Of a stretch of DNA of 42,195 nucleotides, positions 1-8,785 are shown piece by piece; positions within the stretch are counted from its first letter, which is position 1, and each line of letters starts with the position of its first letter. The stretch comes from JAPUDQ01 sp049291395 (GTDB taxonomy: Bacteria > Patescibacteriota > Saccharimonadia > Saccharimonadales > Saccharimonadaceae). The notes below the pieces were generated by a model that saw only the letters and a program-made list of their open reading frames with translations, had not been told where the DNA came from and did not search any database. The DNA is taken from NCBI GenBank assembly GCA_049291395.1, contig JBATPJ010000022.1, positions 1 to 42,195 on the forward strand. The letters run 5' to 3'. Both the position numbers and the translations under genes were made by a program.

Positions 1-989
1 ACGCGTTCCGATGCAACCAGCTGTGCGAGTGTGCGCAGCAACTCTGTAAGCCCAGTGTGTGCTGTCGAAGAAATCGCAAAGATCGGCGTACCGGCCGCTA
101 CTACTGCCGTGAGGGCATCGGTCTGCATCGCGATCATGTCCGCATCCAGCCCTTCGATTTTCGTCAGTGCCACGACTTCGGGGTGATCAAGAAGCGCTGG
201 ACTATAACGCCGTAGCTCTTCGCGGATAGTCTGGTAGGCGAGCGCCACGTCATCGCTATAGGCATCGATCAGATGGAGGAGCACTGCGCTGCGCTCAATG
301 TGCCGCAAAAATGCATCGCCAAGCCCCTTGCCTTCGCTAGCGCCTTCGATCAATCCCGGGATATCCGCGATCAGCAGACTCGTATCATCGATATCAGCCA
401 CGCCAAGATTTGGTGTCAAGGTCGTGAATGGATAGTCGGCAATCTCCGGTCGGGCGTTACTCACGACGCTGAGAAACGTCGATTTACCAGCATTTGGAAA
501 GCCGACCAGACCGACATCGGCGAGCAACTTTAGCTCAAGGCGGGCCTCAAACTCATCACCGACTTCACCGAGCTCGGCAACGCGTGGCGCTTGACGCGTC
601 GAGCTCTTGAAATGAGCGTTGCCAAATCCTCCGTCACCACCGCGAGCGATGATAGCTTGCTGACCTTTGGTCGCAAGATCAGCGACCAGCTCCTGATCAC
701 GATAAATCTGCGTACCGACTGGCACGCTCACTGTTGTGTCATCACCGTTTTTGCCGTGCATCTGGCGTTTGCCGCCAGCCTCACCGTCGACGGCTTTGAC
801 GTCTTTTTTGTAGCGAAAATCAAGCAAGGTGTTTTTGCGTTCATCGGCTTCAAAGACGACATTGCCGCCGCGGCCGCCATCACCACCGTCAGGCCCGCCC
901 ATGGCGACGTATTTTTCATGACGAAAACTGACGATACCATCGCCGCCTTTGCCAGCTTTCACAAAAACTTTTGCGCTATCAACAAACAT
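1..989 (-). CDS. obg: GTPase Obg/CgtA, C-terminus cut by window edge
   Basis: This is the ribosome-associated GTPase Obg, which acts in late 50S assembly and stress control. Translating the minus strand from ATG at 989 gives MFVDSAKVFVKAGKGGDG, the glycine-rich Obg fold (about residues 1-158). The G domain follows with the P-loop GFPNAGKS, switch regions ending in FTTLTPN, the DIPGLIEGA motif and TKIE in the NKXD position. About 329 residues are visible and the frame runs off the left edge. Whether an OCT domain follows cannot be seen. It lies 46 bases downstream of the LysM/CHAP gene. The gap is AT-rich with a TATAGG box five bases before the ATG, so it may have its own promoter. The family assignment is secure. 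Confidence 0.96.
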   Translation of the reverse strand, partial: MFVDSAKVFVKAGKGGDGIVSFRHEKYVAMGGPDGGDGGRGGNVVFEADERKNTLLDFRYKKDVKAVDGEAGGKRQMHGKNGDDTTVSVPVGTQIYRDQELVADLATKGQQAIIARGGDGGFGNAHFKSSTRQAPRVAELGEVGDEFEARLELKLLADVGLVGFPNAGKSTFLSVVSNARPEIADYPFTTLTPNLGVADIDDTSLLIADIPGLIEGASEGKGLGDAFLRHIERSAVLLHLIDAYSDDVALAYQTIREELRRYSPALLDHPEVVALTKIEGLDADMIAMQTDALTAVVAAGTPIFAISSTAHTGLTELLRTLAQLVASER

Positions 990-1035
990 AATTACCTATA
1001 CCGTATCACGTATACTATATCTAAGCAAAAGCTCA

Positions 1036-2040
1036 TTAGTGAATGTAGTTATAGCGAGCAGCTTGCCCAGCATCCAGAGTGCGGTATGATTTGACATTCC
1101 ATCCGGCATAGTTCATCTCTGACACCGTGACACTGCCATCACCGCCGATACTTTCAACAACTGCTACGTGTCCGTATCCGCCCGCGGCATAGCTATCCTG
1201 CATGACAGCGCCAACCTCTGGGCTGCTGTCGACACGGTAGCCGCTCGCACGAGCAAAACTAGCCCACGTAGCGGCATTGCCCCAAAAGCTGCCTACTGGT
1301 CGGCCAAGTTCGGCACGACGATTATAGGAGTACCATGTACAGTAGCCGTAGTCATAGCGGTTTCCAACAACTGCAGTACTGGAGCCATACGTGGCAGCAG
1401 TCGATGAGCGAGTCGTCGTACGGACTTGGCTCTCAGGACGTTCGGCTGTTGGCAAGACACCATCAGGCAGCACGATGCGCTGACCGGCAGCAATACCCGA
1501 CAGCTCCAAGTCGTTATAGGTCATGATGCGTTCTTTTTGCGTACCGTAGCGGGCAGCGATAGCAGCGAGATCATCACCGTCTTTGACGGTATAAATAACA
1601 CCATTAGTTCCTGGCACCTGGAGCTTGGTACCGGGGCTGATCGCATCGTTGATGAGTCCGTTTGCCCATTTGAGCGTCTGGGTTGAGATACCAAACTTTG
1701 AGGCGACCGTCTGCGCATTGTCACCAGCGACAGTCGTGTACTCAGCAATTCCTCTCAGGTCGGTACCTGTCTGAATAATCTGGGGCTTCGACAGCACTGC
1801 GTCACTGGTCTGAGCCAGTTCACTCTTGGCAGCGAGAGAGATGGAGAGATTCGTCGCATTTGTCGTCACCGAAAGATTACCGATCTGGGCAGCATCAGCA
1901 GCCAGCTCAGCAGCCTGTAACTGATCAACTGAAGGATTGTCGAGCTGCATAGCAGTCGTATCGGCACGCTTCGAGGATAATTGTTGCTCGATCGGTGACT
2001 GATAGCCAACAGAAACCACACTTGCGATCAAGGCCACCAT
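1036..2040 (-). CDS. Secreted LysM-CHAP peptidoglycan hydrolase
   Basis: A secreted wall hydrolase with a hydrophobic N-terminus, two LysM peptidoglycan-binding modules (about residues 100-142 and 150-193) and a C-terminal CHAP amidase/endopeptidase domain. The CHAP catalytic Cys lies in YGYCTWY, the His in GYGHVAVVE, and the domain closes with VSEMNY. From the ATG at 2040 the protein begins MVALIASVVS, a hydrophobic stretch with no basic n-region and no ribosome site upstream. The same frame stays open for over 40 more codons and encodes a basic stretch (SKKARSRRLQQL) that would complete a normal membrane-insertion signal. The only well-placed Shine-Dalgarno (GGAG, 2150-2153) points at an ATC at 2140-2142, so the true start may be non-canonical. 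A strong promoter lies about 210 bases further upstream. The likely role is wall remodelling. Confidence 0.9.
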   Translation of the reverse strand: MVALIASVVSVGYQSPIEQQLSSKRADTTAMQLDNPSVDQLQAAELAADAAQIGNLSVTTNATNLSISLAAKSELAQTSDAVLSKPQIIQTGTDLRGIAEYTTVAGDNAQTVASKFGISTQTLKWANGLINDAISPGTKLQVPGTNGVIYTVKDGDDLAAIAARYGTQKERIMTYNDLELSGIAAGQRIVLPDGVLPTAERPESQVRTTTRSSTAATYGSSTAVVGNRYDYGYCTWYSYNRRAELGRPVGSFWGNAATWASFARASGYRVDSSPEVGAVMQDSYAAGGYGHVAVVESIGGDGSVTVSEMNYAGWNVKSYRTLDAGQAARYNYIH

Positions 2041-2154
2041 GGTGGCATAAGTCGTAAAAGTCGTTAACTGCTGAAGGCGGCGTGAACGCGCCTTTTTCGA
2101 AACCCGTGGTGTTGACGATTGCTCGTCGAGTTGAGATTTGATAACTATTCTCCG

Positions 2155-2174
2155 TGTGATCGTTACCGATCACA
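2155..2174 (-). promoter_or_regulatory. Perfect 8-bp hairpin with GTAA tetraloop before the LysM/CHAP RBS
   Basis: On the RNA strand this reads TGTGATCG, GTAA, CGATCACA: an 8-bp perfect stem closed by a GNRA-type tetraloop. It ends one base before the CGGAG ribosome site of the LysM/CHAP gene. There is no U-tract, so it is not an intrinsic terminator. A role in translation control or RNA stability is inferred. It forms the 3' end of an unusually long leader that also holds a distal ACGGATA/TATCCGT pairing. Confidence 0.6.
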
Positions 2175-2358
2175 GACTACCGATACTCTGTCTTACTCCG
2201 CCTGTTGACGGATAGGATACGCGTCGACCTTATTTCGCATTGGATTAATATTGCTTTATCTGTTCGTTTTAGTATCCGTGCGACATTTGTCGGTAGGCCA
2301 TGCGTAGGACAATTCCACCGAGGTATAACCCTCAATTGTTCACGCATGAACGCTTATC

Positions 2359-2387
2359 AGTATACCTATATTTGACTCGATAGTCAA
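2359..2387 (-). promoter_or_regulatory. Sigma70-type promoter for the LysM/CHAP gene
   Basis: The minus strand has TTGACT (2387-2382), a 17-base spacer and TATACT (2364-2359), which is near-consensus in both boxes and spacing. Transcription would start near 2352, giving a leader of about 210 bases before the likely ribosome site. The 2041-2404 stretch holds no other gene. It contains this promoter, the structured leader and a hairpin. Confidence 0.8.
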
Positions 2388-2404
2388 TATATTTTGTGGA
2401 TAGC

Positions 2405-3487
2405 TTATTGACAGAGTTTTGTACAGTGAAGCGTCACATTTGCATTGTGTTCGGCCTCGGTTCGTGAGTAATACGTCTTGCCATCATCACCGGCGACGAA
2501 GTACAGATAATCACCGCTGGCCGGATTTGCGACCGCCTTCAGGGCCGACAAGTTGAAGTTCGAGATTGGCCCGGGCGGCAGTCCACCTGATTTGCGTGTA
2601 TTGTACGGCGAAGGATCATTCACACTCGGAGTGCGCCCCTCTTTCTTCGCGATATACATGAATGTCACATCTGATCCAAGCACCATACCTTCTTTGAGGC
2701 GTTTCAGGAAGACCTGAGCAACTTGACGCTGATCGTTGGGGTCAGAGACTTCTTTTTGCACGATAGAAGCCAATGTAATCCCTTGATAAAGGTTGAGTCC
2801 TTGAGTGGCAAGCTGTGCCTCGAGATCATTTGTCGTAATAACGCGGTAAAACTCATCAAATGTCATCGTCAGCACCCGATCGAGTGGATCGTTTGCGGCG
2901 ATATTATACGTCTCTGGATACAGATAGCCCTCAAGACTGGTTCCGGCTGGTTTGTCTTTAAAAAGCGGTGAATTATACGATGCAGCATATGCCACCTTGA
3001 TCTCATCCGAAGTAAACCCACGCTGCGCAAGACTGCCCTCGACCGCCGGATCGGCTAAATCTTCGAGGGTTAGCCCGGGGAGTATCGTCACGCGAAGTTC
3101 ATCAGTCTTGCCACCGATAAGGTGTTGGACGATGTCCTGAACTGATTGTGACTGCTTGAGCAAATAGCCCCCCGTTTGGAGCTTATCGTTGTACCCCGAC
3201 ATCTGCGTATAGAGCTGAAATGCTTCTTTGCTCCGGATCAACTTATGAGAATAAAGGGTTTCGGCGATATCTGATGCCGACTGGCCAGACTCGATGACGA
3301 CACGGATCGCCGTATTTGCCTGACTATCGACGGGTGAAAGCGACGTAAAGTATGTCATGATACCGGCACCTGCTAGCAAGATCAGCCCCATGACGACAAG
3401 GCCTACTGTCATCCACCATGATTTCTTATGCCCAATACGGAGCGATGATGCTGGCGACGCGTCAATCTGCTTGAGGTCATCATCCAT
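2405..3487 (-). CDS. mltG: Endolytic murein transglycosylase MltG (YceG family)
   Basis: MltG cleaves nascent glycan strands in the membrane-proximal peptidoglycan and thereby sets chain length. The 360-residue protein has a short cytosolic tail, one membrane segment (about 24-47), a LysM-like region, and a YceG catalytic domain. In that domain EGYLYPETYN (186-195), LASIVQKEV with the presumed catalytic Glu 246, GSDVTFMYI, and the C-terminal GGLPPGPISN block are recognisable. The first Glu of the common VEKE form is Gln here, but the KE Glu is kept. It overlaps the upstream ruvX by 8 bases, so the two are translationally linked, the usual yceG-yqgF pairing. Confidence 0.95.
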   Translation of the reverse strand: MDDDLKQIDASPASSLRIGHKKSWWMTVGLVVMGLILLAGAGIMTYFTSLSPVDSQANTAIRVVIESGQSASDIAETLYSHKLIRSKEAFQLYTQMSGYNDKLQTGGYLLKQSQSVQDIVQHLIGGKTDELRVTILPGLTLEDLADPAVEGSLAQRGFTSDEIKVAYAASYNSPLFKDKPAGTSLEGYLYPETYNIAANDPLDRVLTMTFDEFYRVITTNDLEAQLATQGLNLYQGITLASIVQKEVSDPNDQRQVAQVFLKRLKEGMVLGSDVTFMYIAKKEGRTPSVNDPSPYNTRKSGGLPPGPISNFNLSALKAVANPASGDYLYFVAGDDGKTYYSRTEAEHNANVTLHCTKLCQ

Positions 3488-3893
3488 GGTGAGACTCCAG
3501 ATAATCCGTCAAGATGATACAGGCAGCTTCCGCATCGACATCACCTCGAGAGAAGCCCTGCGAGCGGCTGGCAAGTCGTTCTTCTGCCATGACAGAGGTC
3601 AGTGATTCATCCTGAAAAACGATGCTACCGGCAAAGATGGGGCTCAGTCTATCGACAAAGTCCACCACGCTCGCCGTCTGAGCTGTTGGCTCGCCAGATG
3701 AATTACGCGGATATCCGACGATGATCACATCACAGCGCTCGTCCTGGGCAATCCGAACGATAGTATCAAAACAATGCTCATCGACATCGATCGTCGTCAG
3801 CGGACGGGCGATCTTGATAGCGTCATCGGCCTGAGCGACACCGATACGTTTTGTCCCGACATCAAGACAGAGATAGTTAGTTGTGCTGCGCAT
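3480..3893 (-). CDS. ruvX: RNase H-fold nuclease RuvX/YqgF
   Basis: This is a YqgF-type RNase H-fold protein, a putative Holliday junction resolvase or 16S rRNA 5'-end processing factor. It has 137 residues, the normal family length. The first strand CLDVGTKRIGVA carries the first catalytic Asp, VGYPRNSSGE follows, then DESLTSVMAEERL, and DVDAEAACIILTDYL carries the last acidic residue. The start at 3893 overlaps the upstream gene by 17 bases, and no shorter start would keep the first beta strand. It is part of the operon running from the ftsA-like gene to mltG. Confidence 0.94.
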   Translation of the reverse strand: MRSTTNYLCLDVGTKRIGVAQADDAIKIARPLTTIDVDEHCFDTIVRIAQDERCDVIIVGYPRNSSGEPTAQTASVVDFVDRLSPIFAGSIVFQDESLTSVMAEERLASRSQGFSRGDVDAEAACIILTDYLESHHG

Positions 3894-5502
3894 TCTCGAC
3901 GAGGAATTTGATTGTTATCTTGTCAGCACTTGGTGCCACCGAGACCCAAAATGGCGAGAATTTTACGTCGACTGATTTGATACCCTCAAGTGTCTTCACT
4001 GTTTGGACAATCTCACCTTCTCGCTTGCCAACAAGCTGCTTGGCTAGCTCGGTTGAATTGATCGACGGACCGACATAGCCAGTTGCGATGAGGTTGAGCT
4101 TATGCGTCCCGTCCTGCTTGCCATAACTATTGAACGATATTTTATCCATGCCCTGATCATAGATCGTTTGGTCTGGTAGCCCGCCGATCTGCTTAGTCAG
4201 ATCTTTCTCGAGGATAGTGCGGATGTCGCTGCGAGCAAACCCGATCATGGTATAGGTCGTCTCGACCGTCACCTTGCCAGTCGTCGCTTCTTGTCCAACC
4301 GCAGGGCTGACCGTCGGGCTACCCGGTGCTACCGAGAAGCTTTCCGATACGACCACCGCATCACTCGCAAATTGTTTCTTCAGATCGGCTTTGACGCTAT
4401 CGGCATCCGTGGATTTGATCTTCTCTCGAGCCGCAGCTGCATCTTCTTCGCTCACAATCGTCACTGTCTTATCAGTGCCGCCGGCCGCCGGCGCGTCAAA
4501 AGATACACTGACATTTGTCGGCGCGCCACTGAGGTTACCGGTAGCGGTATTGTATTTCGTGCCACTTTCGGTAGCAGTAACAGCACCTGTAGCAGTGCCC
4601 GTTACTGGACATGAGATATTGCCACAAGGAAAGGTTGCACCTGGTACGGTCACGGCTGCATCAAGCTTAAAGACGAGATCGCCCGACGTCGCCAGAGAAG
4701 TACCCGCGACAAGTGTGCGTGATTGCAGTGAGCTGTTTGAGAGGCTTATATCACCCTTCGCCTTCTCGCCGACGTCTTTTTTGCCAGTCGCCGTGAAGTC
4801 AGCACTGACTGTCTTTTTGATCTCTTTGACGGTGGCTTTCAGAGTCCCTGCTACTGGATCGAGCTTGCTATCGGCCGTCGCGACAAGTGGTTTATTGACA
4901 CTATATGGTGTTGTCTTCGCAGTGATAGTCACTGTGGCGCGAGGTGCAAAAAAGATTGCCCAGACGATAAATACGATGACAAGCAGTACACCACCTCCGA
5001 TCAGCACGATCTTGTTGCGAAACCCATCAAAGTCCGGGATGGCCGGGCCTCTCCGCCGCGAACGTTGATCTGTGCGCGGTGCCGTCGCACCGACCAAGGC
5101 GGCAACTGGCGTGATCTCTTCATCGGCCGAGCCGCTACCATCGATATCGGGTGTAGCAACCGCTTCGCCGTCGATGACCTCTTCGTCGTCATCATCAACT
5201 TCGGGCGTATCAGCGATCTCTGGTTTGCTCTGGAGATTGCGCGCTACCGGTATCGCAACTCCGGCGGCAAGTGCCGTCAGGGCGTGATCGCTCGTGATCA
5301 TAACGATGCGTTTTTTGGCATGTTCGGCAGCGCGGTTTAGTAGTTTGAGATTTACAACACTTTGCAGCGCACCAATGCGCTTGGGCGGAACGAGTGCTAC
5401 GATCTGCGTCGAAGCGCCTTTGACTTTCTCAATAATCGAGGTGATATCATCCTCGATGTCGATATAAATAACGTCTTTTTTGATAGGTGAAGGATTGCTC
5501 AT
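3877..5502 (-). CDS. Single-pass membrane protein, baseplate J-like family of Patescibacteria
   Basis: A 541-residue protein of unsettled function. Residues 1-92 form an alpha/beta, Rossmann-like cytosolic domain (VIYIDIEDD, IVALVPPKRIGALQS, RIVMITSDHALTALAAG). An acidic linker follows (about 95-135), then a basic RSRRRG stop, one membrane segment (about 164-186) and a roughly 350-residue extracytoplasmic part. That part is rich in Thr/Ala/Gly beta repeats and contains a Cys pair (PCGNISCPVTG). Homologues in this phylum are often labelled baseplate J/gp47-like, and I use that only as a family label. It overlaps the ftsA-like gene by 4 bases (ATGA), so the two products are probably made together and may act as one complex. 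Confidence 0.75.
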   Translation of the reverse strand: MSNPSPIKKDVIYIDIEDDITSIIEKVKGASTQIVALVPPKRIGALQSVVNLKLLNRAAEHAKKRIVMITSDHALTALAAGVAIPVARNLQSKPEIADTPEVDDDDEEVIDGEAVATPDIDGSGSADEEITPVAALVGATAPRTDQRSRRRGPAIPDFDGFRNKIVLIGGGVLLVIVFIVWAIFFAPRATVTITAKTTPYSVNKPLVATADSKLDPVAGTLKATVKEIKKTVSADFTATGKKDVGEKAKGDISLSNSSLQSRTLVAGTSLATSGDLVFKLDAAVTVPGATFPCGNISCPVTGTATGAVTATESGTKYNTATGNLSGAPTNVSVSFDAPAAGGTDKTVTIVSEEDAAAAREKIKSTDADSVKADLKKQFASDAVVVSESFSVAPGSPTVSPAVGQEATTGKVTVETTYTMIGFARSDIRTILEKDLTKQIGGLPDQTIYDQGMDKISFNSYGKQDGTHKLNLIATGYVGPSINSTELAKQLVGKREGEIVQTVKTLEGIKSVDVKFSPFWVSVAPSADKITIKFLVENAQHN

Positions 5503-6776
5503 ATTCGGAGAATTCTGTTTAGTTTTTCTTTGATCGTGTCGCCATCGCTGCCGATCATTGTATCATATCCAACCCTGAGAAGACCCATAGCCGTGATATA
5601 GGTATGGTCGTTGGCATTGCCTGTCGTATCTTTGATACCGACGACATCGGATGGCTTGATCAGCTGGACGGTTGGCTTGCGGGTAAACGGTAGATCTTTA
5701 TACCAGTCTCGTTCATGAAGTGCGGTGACAAGTTTCTTAAGACTTGCGCCACCACCACAGAGTAGGATTCGCGGCGGCAGATGATCGACTGAATCAAACT
5801 CGCTAAGGGCAAGCTCGACGCCGCCCATCCAGACTTCCAGCGTCTTGTCGACAGATTGTCCGAGTTTCTTGGCTACTGACTCTTTGAGATTTGGTTCGTC
5901 GATATTTACTTTGAGCTTTTCGGCATCTTCATAACTCAGATCCATATCGGTCGCGATAGTACGAGTAAAGCTGCGTCCACCGATACCAAACATCTTGGTA
6001 CCTTCGACGCCGCCATCATTGACGACAGCTATATCCGTCGTGCCGCCTCCGACATCAGCGAGAATCGCCGTAAATGTACTACTGGCATCTGTCCCGAGCA
6101 CGCTACGGCTGACCGCAAACGGTTCGGCCGCGACAGCGATAAGATCCAGATCGAGTTCTGTCGCTGCCCGCTCCAGCGCACCGATATGCACCATCGGAGC
6201 GAACGCTGTATATATCTGTATCGCGATGTCTTTGCCCTGAAACCCTATAGGGCTACTGACCCGGTAGCCGTCGATATGGATACTGACGATAGCAGAGTTG
6301 ACGAGTTTTACCTCGACGTCAGCGTTGCCGGTCTCGAAGGCAATCTGTTTTTGAGCTTTGGCTTGAGCCCGTTCTTGCACCTTCTCAATGATCAGCTCCA
6401 TCTCGCTAACATCAAGTGGCCGATCTGGCTGTGGTCGTTTGTAGCGGATAGTCTGGGTCTGGCCTTTGACAAGCTCTCCTGCAATGCCGATAACTGCTCG
6501 TTTGCCCTGCATCCCAGCTTGGGCCTCAGCGGCAGCCAGCGCTGTCTCGCAGTTACGCACCACACCGCCGATATCAGCGATAGCGCCGCTATGCATGTCA
6601 TCGACAGATTGCCTGGCTCGCCCGACACCGATGATCTCGATGTCATCATCGTTCATGCGCGCGATCAATACCTTCACAAACTCCGTCCCGATATCAAGAC
6701 CGACGATGATATCATCGCTCGAATCAGATTTTTTGACAATTTGAGGCAATTTACTCTTGAGATTGTTGAATTTCAT
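5499..6776 (-). CDS. FtsA/PilM-type actin-like ATPase
   Basis: A bacterial actin-fold ATPase of the FtsA/PilM group. The phosphate-1 loop VGLDIGTEFVKV is near residue 28, and an SHS2-type 1C subdomain follows around GIAGELVKGQTQ. The phosphate-2 loop is ADVGGGTTDIAVV and the adenosine motif is LCGGGASLKKL. It could be the divisome FtsA or a pilus-type PilM, and the sequence alone does not decide. The neighbour fused by a 4-base overlap is a large membrane protein, not a recognisable FtsZ or PilN. An ATG at 6782 is also in frame, but it would lie only two bases after a TATAAT box. I therefore prefer the ATG at 6776, eight bases after that box, which starts MKFNNLKSKL. Confidence 0.88.
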   Translation of the reverse strand: MKFNNLKSKLPQIVKKSDSSDDIIVGLDIGTEFVKVLIARMNDDDIEIIGVGRARQSVDDMHSGAIADIGGVVRNCETALAAAEAQAGMQGKRAVIGIAGELVKGQTQTIRYKRPQPDRPLDVSEMELIIEKVQERAQAKAQKQIAFETGNADVEVKLVNSAIVSIHIDGYRVSSPIGFQGKDIAIQIYTAFAPMVHIGALERAATELDLDLIAVAAEPFAVSRSVLGTDASSTFTAILADVGGGTTDIAVVNDGGVEGTKMFGIGGRSFTRTIATDMDLSYEDAEKLKVNIDEPNLKESVAKKLGQSVDKTLEVWMGGVELALSEFDSVDHLPPRILLCGGGASLKKLVTALHERDWYKDLPFTRKPTVQLIKPSDVVGIKDTTGNANDHTYITAMGLLRVGYDTMIGSDGDTIKEKLNRILRI

Positions 6777-6784
6777 CTCCATAG

Positions 6785-6790
6785 ATTATA
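6785..6790 (-). promoter_or_regulatory. -10 box of the ftsA-ruvX-mltG operon, probably leaderless
   Basis: The minus strand has a consensus TATAAT ending eight bases before the ATG at 6776. TTGTCA 18 bases upstream (6814-6809) is a fair -35. RNA would begin at or within a couple of bases of the start codon. Confidence 0.65.
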
Positions 6791-6864
6791 CAACAATACC
6801 GCTTACGCTGACAAAGTTGCATATTTCATAGATTTATGTTATAATAGTATTATCTATTCTTTGC

Positions 6865-8766
6865 TTATCTGAGGACGGCTTTGATCCGGCGGATGCCAGC
6901 TGAGCTTGATTCTTCTTTGACAATCTTGAATTTCTTACCGTCTTCAAAGAGTTGCAGCGTGTGTTCGACGTGTGGGCCACCACATATTTCAAAGCTAAAC
7001 GGCTTGTCGGCGCCATCGGCGATCATTTTGTAGACTTTGACCGTGTCACCGTAGCGATCGCCAAACTGACCAAGCGCGCCAAGTGGACCAGTTGCCTCTG
7101 GAGTTGGATACTCGGCAAAGCTAACTTTGAGATCACGTGAGATTTGTTCGTTGACAATGGTTTCGATCTGGACGATCTGCTCAGGCGTCACCTTCTCGGG
7201 ATGAGAGAAATCAAAACGCAGTCGTTCCTCGGTGATGTTGCTACCGTGCTGCACGACGTGACCACCGAGTACATCACGAAGTGCCTGGTACATGAGATGA
7301 GTCGCGGTGTGGTATTTCTTGTGCTGCAATGTCTGCCCGCCAAGGCCACCTTTGAACGTGCCTTTAGCCGCGGTCTGGCTGCGAGCGCGCTGCTCGGCCA
7401 TATGGCCATCAAACTGCGCACGCCAATCATCAGGCAAGTCATAGCCACGAGTAATGGCTTCTTCAGTACTGAGCTCAACCGGAAACCCATAGGTATCATA
7501 GAGCGTAAATAATGACGCGCCGCTCAGACCATCGGCAGACATTTTCTCCAGCTCTTTGAGACCTTTACGAAGCGTCTGTCGGAAGACTTTCTCTTCTTTG
7601 ACAAGCACGGCGACGATTTCGTCACGATGCGCGGCGACTTCTGGAAAATCGTTGTGATATAGATCTGCAATGACCGGCACGATTTCCTCTAGGAAATTCT
7701 GTTCAATTCCAAGCTCGAAGCTATAGCGTACCGCCCGGCGGATCAGGCGACGCATGACATAGCCCTGCTCTTTATTGGACGGTACACAGCTATCAACTGC
7801 GAGGAATGTAGCAGCGCGTAGATGATCTGCGATGACACGCATACTTTCGGTATGATCCTCATATTTTTTCTTACTTAGTCTCTCGAGTTTCTCTATGATT
7901 GGCCACATGAGGCTAATCTTAAATACATCTGGATTATTCAGCTTGGCTGCCGCAATCCGCTCCAAGCCAGAACCTTGATCGACATTTCGTGAAGGTAATT
8001 TTTCAAATCCTTCACCACGTCGTATGTATTCCATGAACACGTTATTGCCAATCTCCATGAACCTGCCGCAGTCACATGCCGGGTGGCATAATTCGCCAAA
8101 TTGCTGTTTCTCGCTATCGGTATGTTCTGAATCATCAAACCGATAAAACATCTCACTGCAAGGGCCGCCAGGTTCACCATCAAGCATCTCTGCGACACCT
8201 TTTCCTCGCCACCACCAGTTTTCATACCCATCGTAAAAGAAAATACGTTCTCCAGGCCTAATACCGCGTGAATAGCCGTTTTCAGATGAGCCAATATCTG
8301 CGGTTTTGGCATCAATCCCACGATCCTTAAATATCCCGACCAGCAAGTCTGCACTTTCAGTATCTTTCGGCAAATCAAATCTTTCGTCGCCGATAAAACA
8401 CGTTGCATATATCTTGTTTATATCCAGATGGACGACGTCGAGCAAAAATTCGTACATCCATGGCAACTGTTCCTTTTTAAAATAATCACCCAAGCTCCAG
8501 TTGCCCAGCATTTCAAAAAATGTCGTATGACGATTGTCGCCGATGTCGTCGATATCTTGAGCGCGCAGGCACGTCTGGCTGTCAGCTATCCGCACGCCAT
8601 CCGGGTGAGTTTCGCCGAGTAGATACGGGATCATCGGCTGCATGCCGCTACCAGTAAATAGCGTCGTCGGGTCGTCCTTGAGCACGATAGGTGCGCGGGG
8701 GATCACCATGTGACCACGGTCTTCAAAGAATTTTAAGTACGCTTTGCGGATATCTTGTGCATTCAT
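6865..8766 (-). CDS. alaS: Alanyl-tRNA synthetase, short form without C-Ala domain
   Basis: A class II synthetase charging tRNA-Ala. The catalytic core is complete, with FTGSGMQPMIPY near residue 38, CLRAQDIDDIGDNRHTTFF (66-84) and GCGLER-type VDQGSGLERI (262-271). Only 633 residues are present against about 870 in E. coli. The beta-barrel half of the editing domain seems missing, because the core ends near 460 and the HTATH metal motif comes at 486-490. The second metal motif is CGGPH (595-599), where CGGTH is usual. The protein ends right after SAGIRRIKAVL, so the C-Ala domain is absent. It lies 20 bases downstream of the membrane protein gene but has its own strong -10 box in that gap. Confidence 0.97.
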   Translation of the reverse strand: MNAQDIRKAYLKFFEDRGHMVIPRAPIVLKDDPTTLFTGSGMQPMIPYLLGETHPDGVRIADSQTCLRAQDIDDIGDNRHTTFFEMLGNWSLGDYFKKEQLPWMYEFLLDVVHLDINKIYATCFIGDERFDLPKDTESADLLVGIFKDRGIDAKTADIGSSENGYSRGIRPGERIFFYDGYENWWWRGKGVAEMLDGEPGGPCSEMFYRFDDSEHTDSEKQQFGELCHPACDCGRFMEIGNNVFMEYIRRGEGFEKLPSRNVDQGSGLERIAAAKLNNPDVFKISLMWPIIEKLERLSKKKYEDHTESMRVIADHLRAATFLAVDSCVPSNKEQGYVMRRLIRRAVRYSFELGIEQNFLEEIVPVIADLYHNDFPEVAAHRDEIVAVLVKEEKVFRQTLRKGLKELEKMSADGLSGASLFTLYDTYGFPVELSTEEAITRGYDLPDDWRAQFDGHMAEQRARSQTAAKGTFKGGLGGQTLQHKKYHTATHLMYQALRDVLGGHVVQHGSNITEERLRFDFSHPEKVTPEQIVQIETIVNEQISRDLKVSFAEYPTPEATGPLGALGQFGDRYGDTVKVYKMIADGADKPFSFEICGGPHVEHTLQLFEDGKKFKIVKEESSSAGIRRIKAVLR

Positions 8767-8774
8767 ATCTGTTG

Positions 8775-8783
8775 ATTATACCA
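8775..8783 (-). promoter_or_regulatory. Extended -10 promoter of alaS, leaderless type
   Basis: The minus strand has TGGTATAAT, an extended -10, with its last base eight bases before the alaS ATG at 8766. There is no ribosome site, and there is no room for a leader. Confidence 0.7.
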
Positions 8784-8785
8784 GA

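Noticed and set aside
2143..2352. c-di-AMP (ydaO-type) riboswitch before the wall hydrolase
   Set aside because: The context fits, but I could not match the conserved core; only generic hairpins are seen.
4274..5068. 264-residue plus-strand open frame
   Set aside because: It is antisense to the large membrane protein, with low-complexity Ser/Ala/Thr composition and no ribosome site.
6186..6872. 228-residue plus-strand open frame opposite the ftsA-like gene
   Set aside because: The opposite strand has clear actin-fold motifs; this frame has no recognisable domain or start signal.
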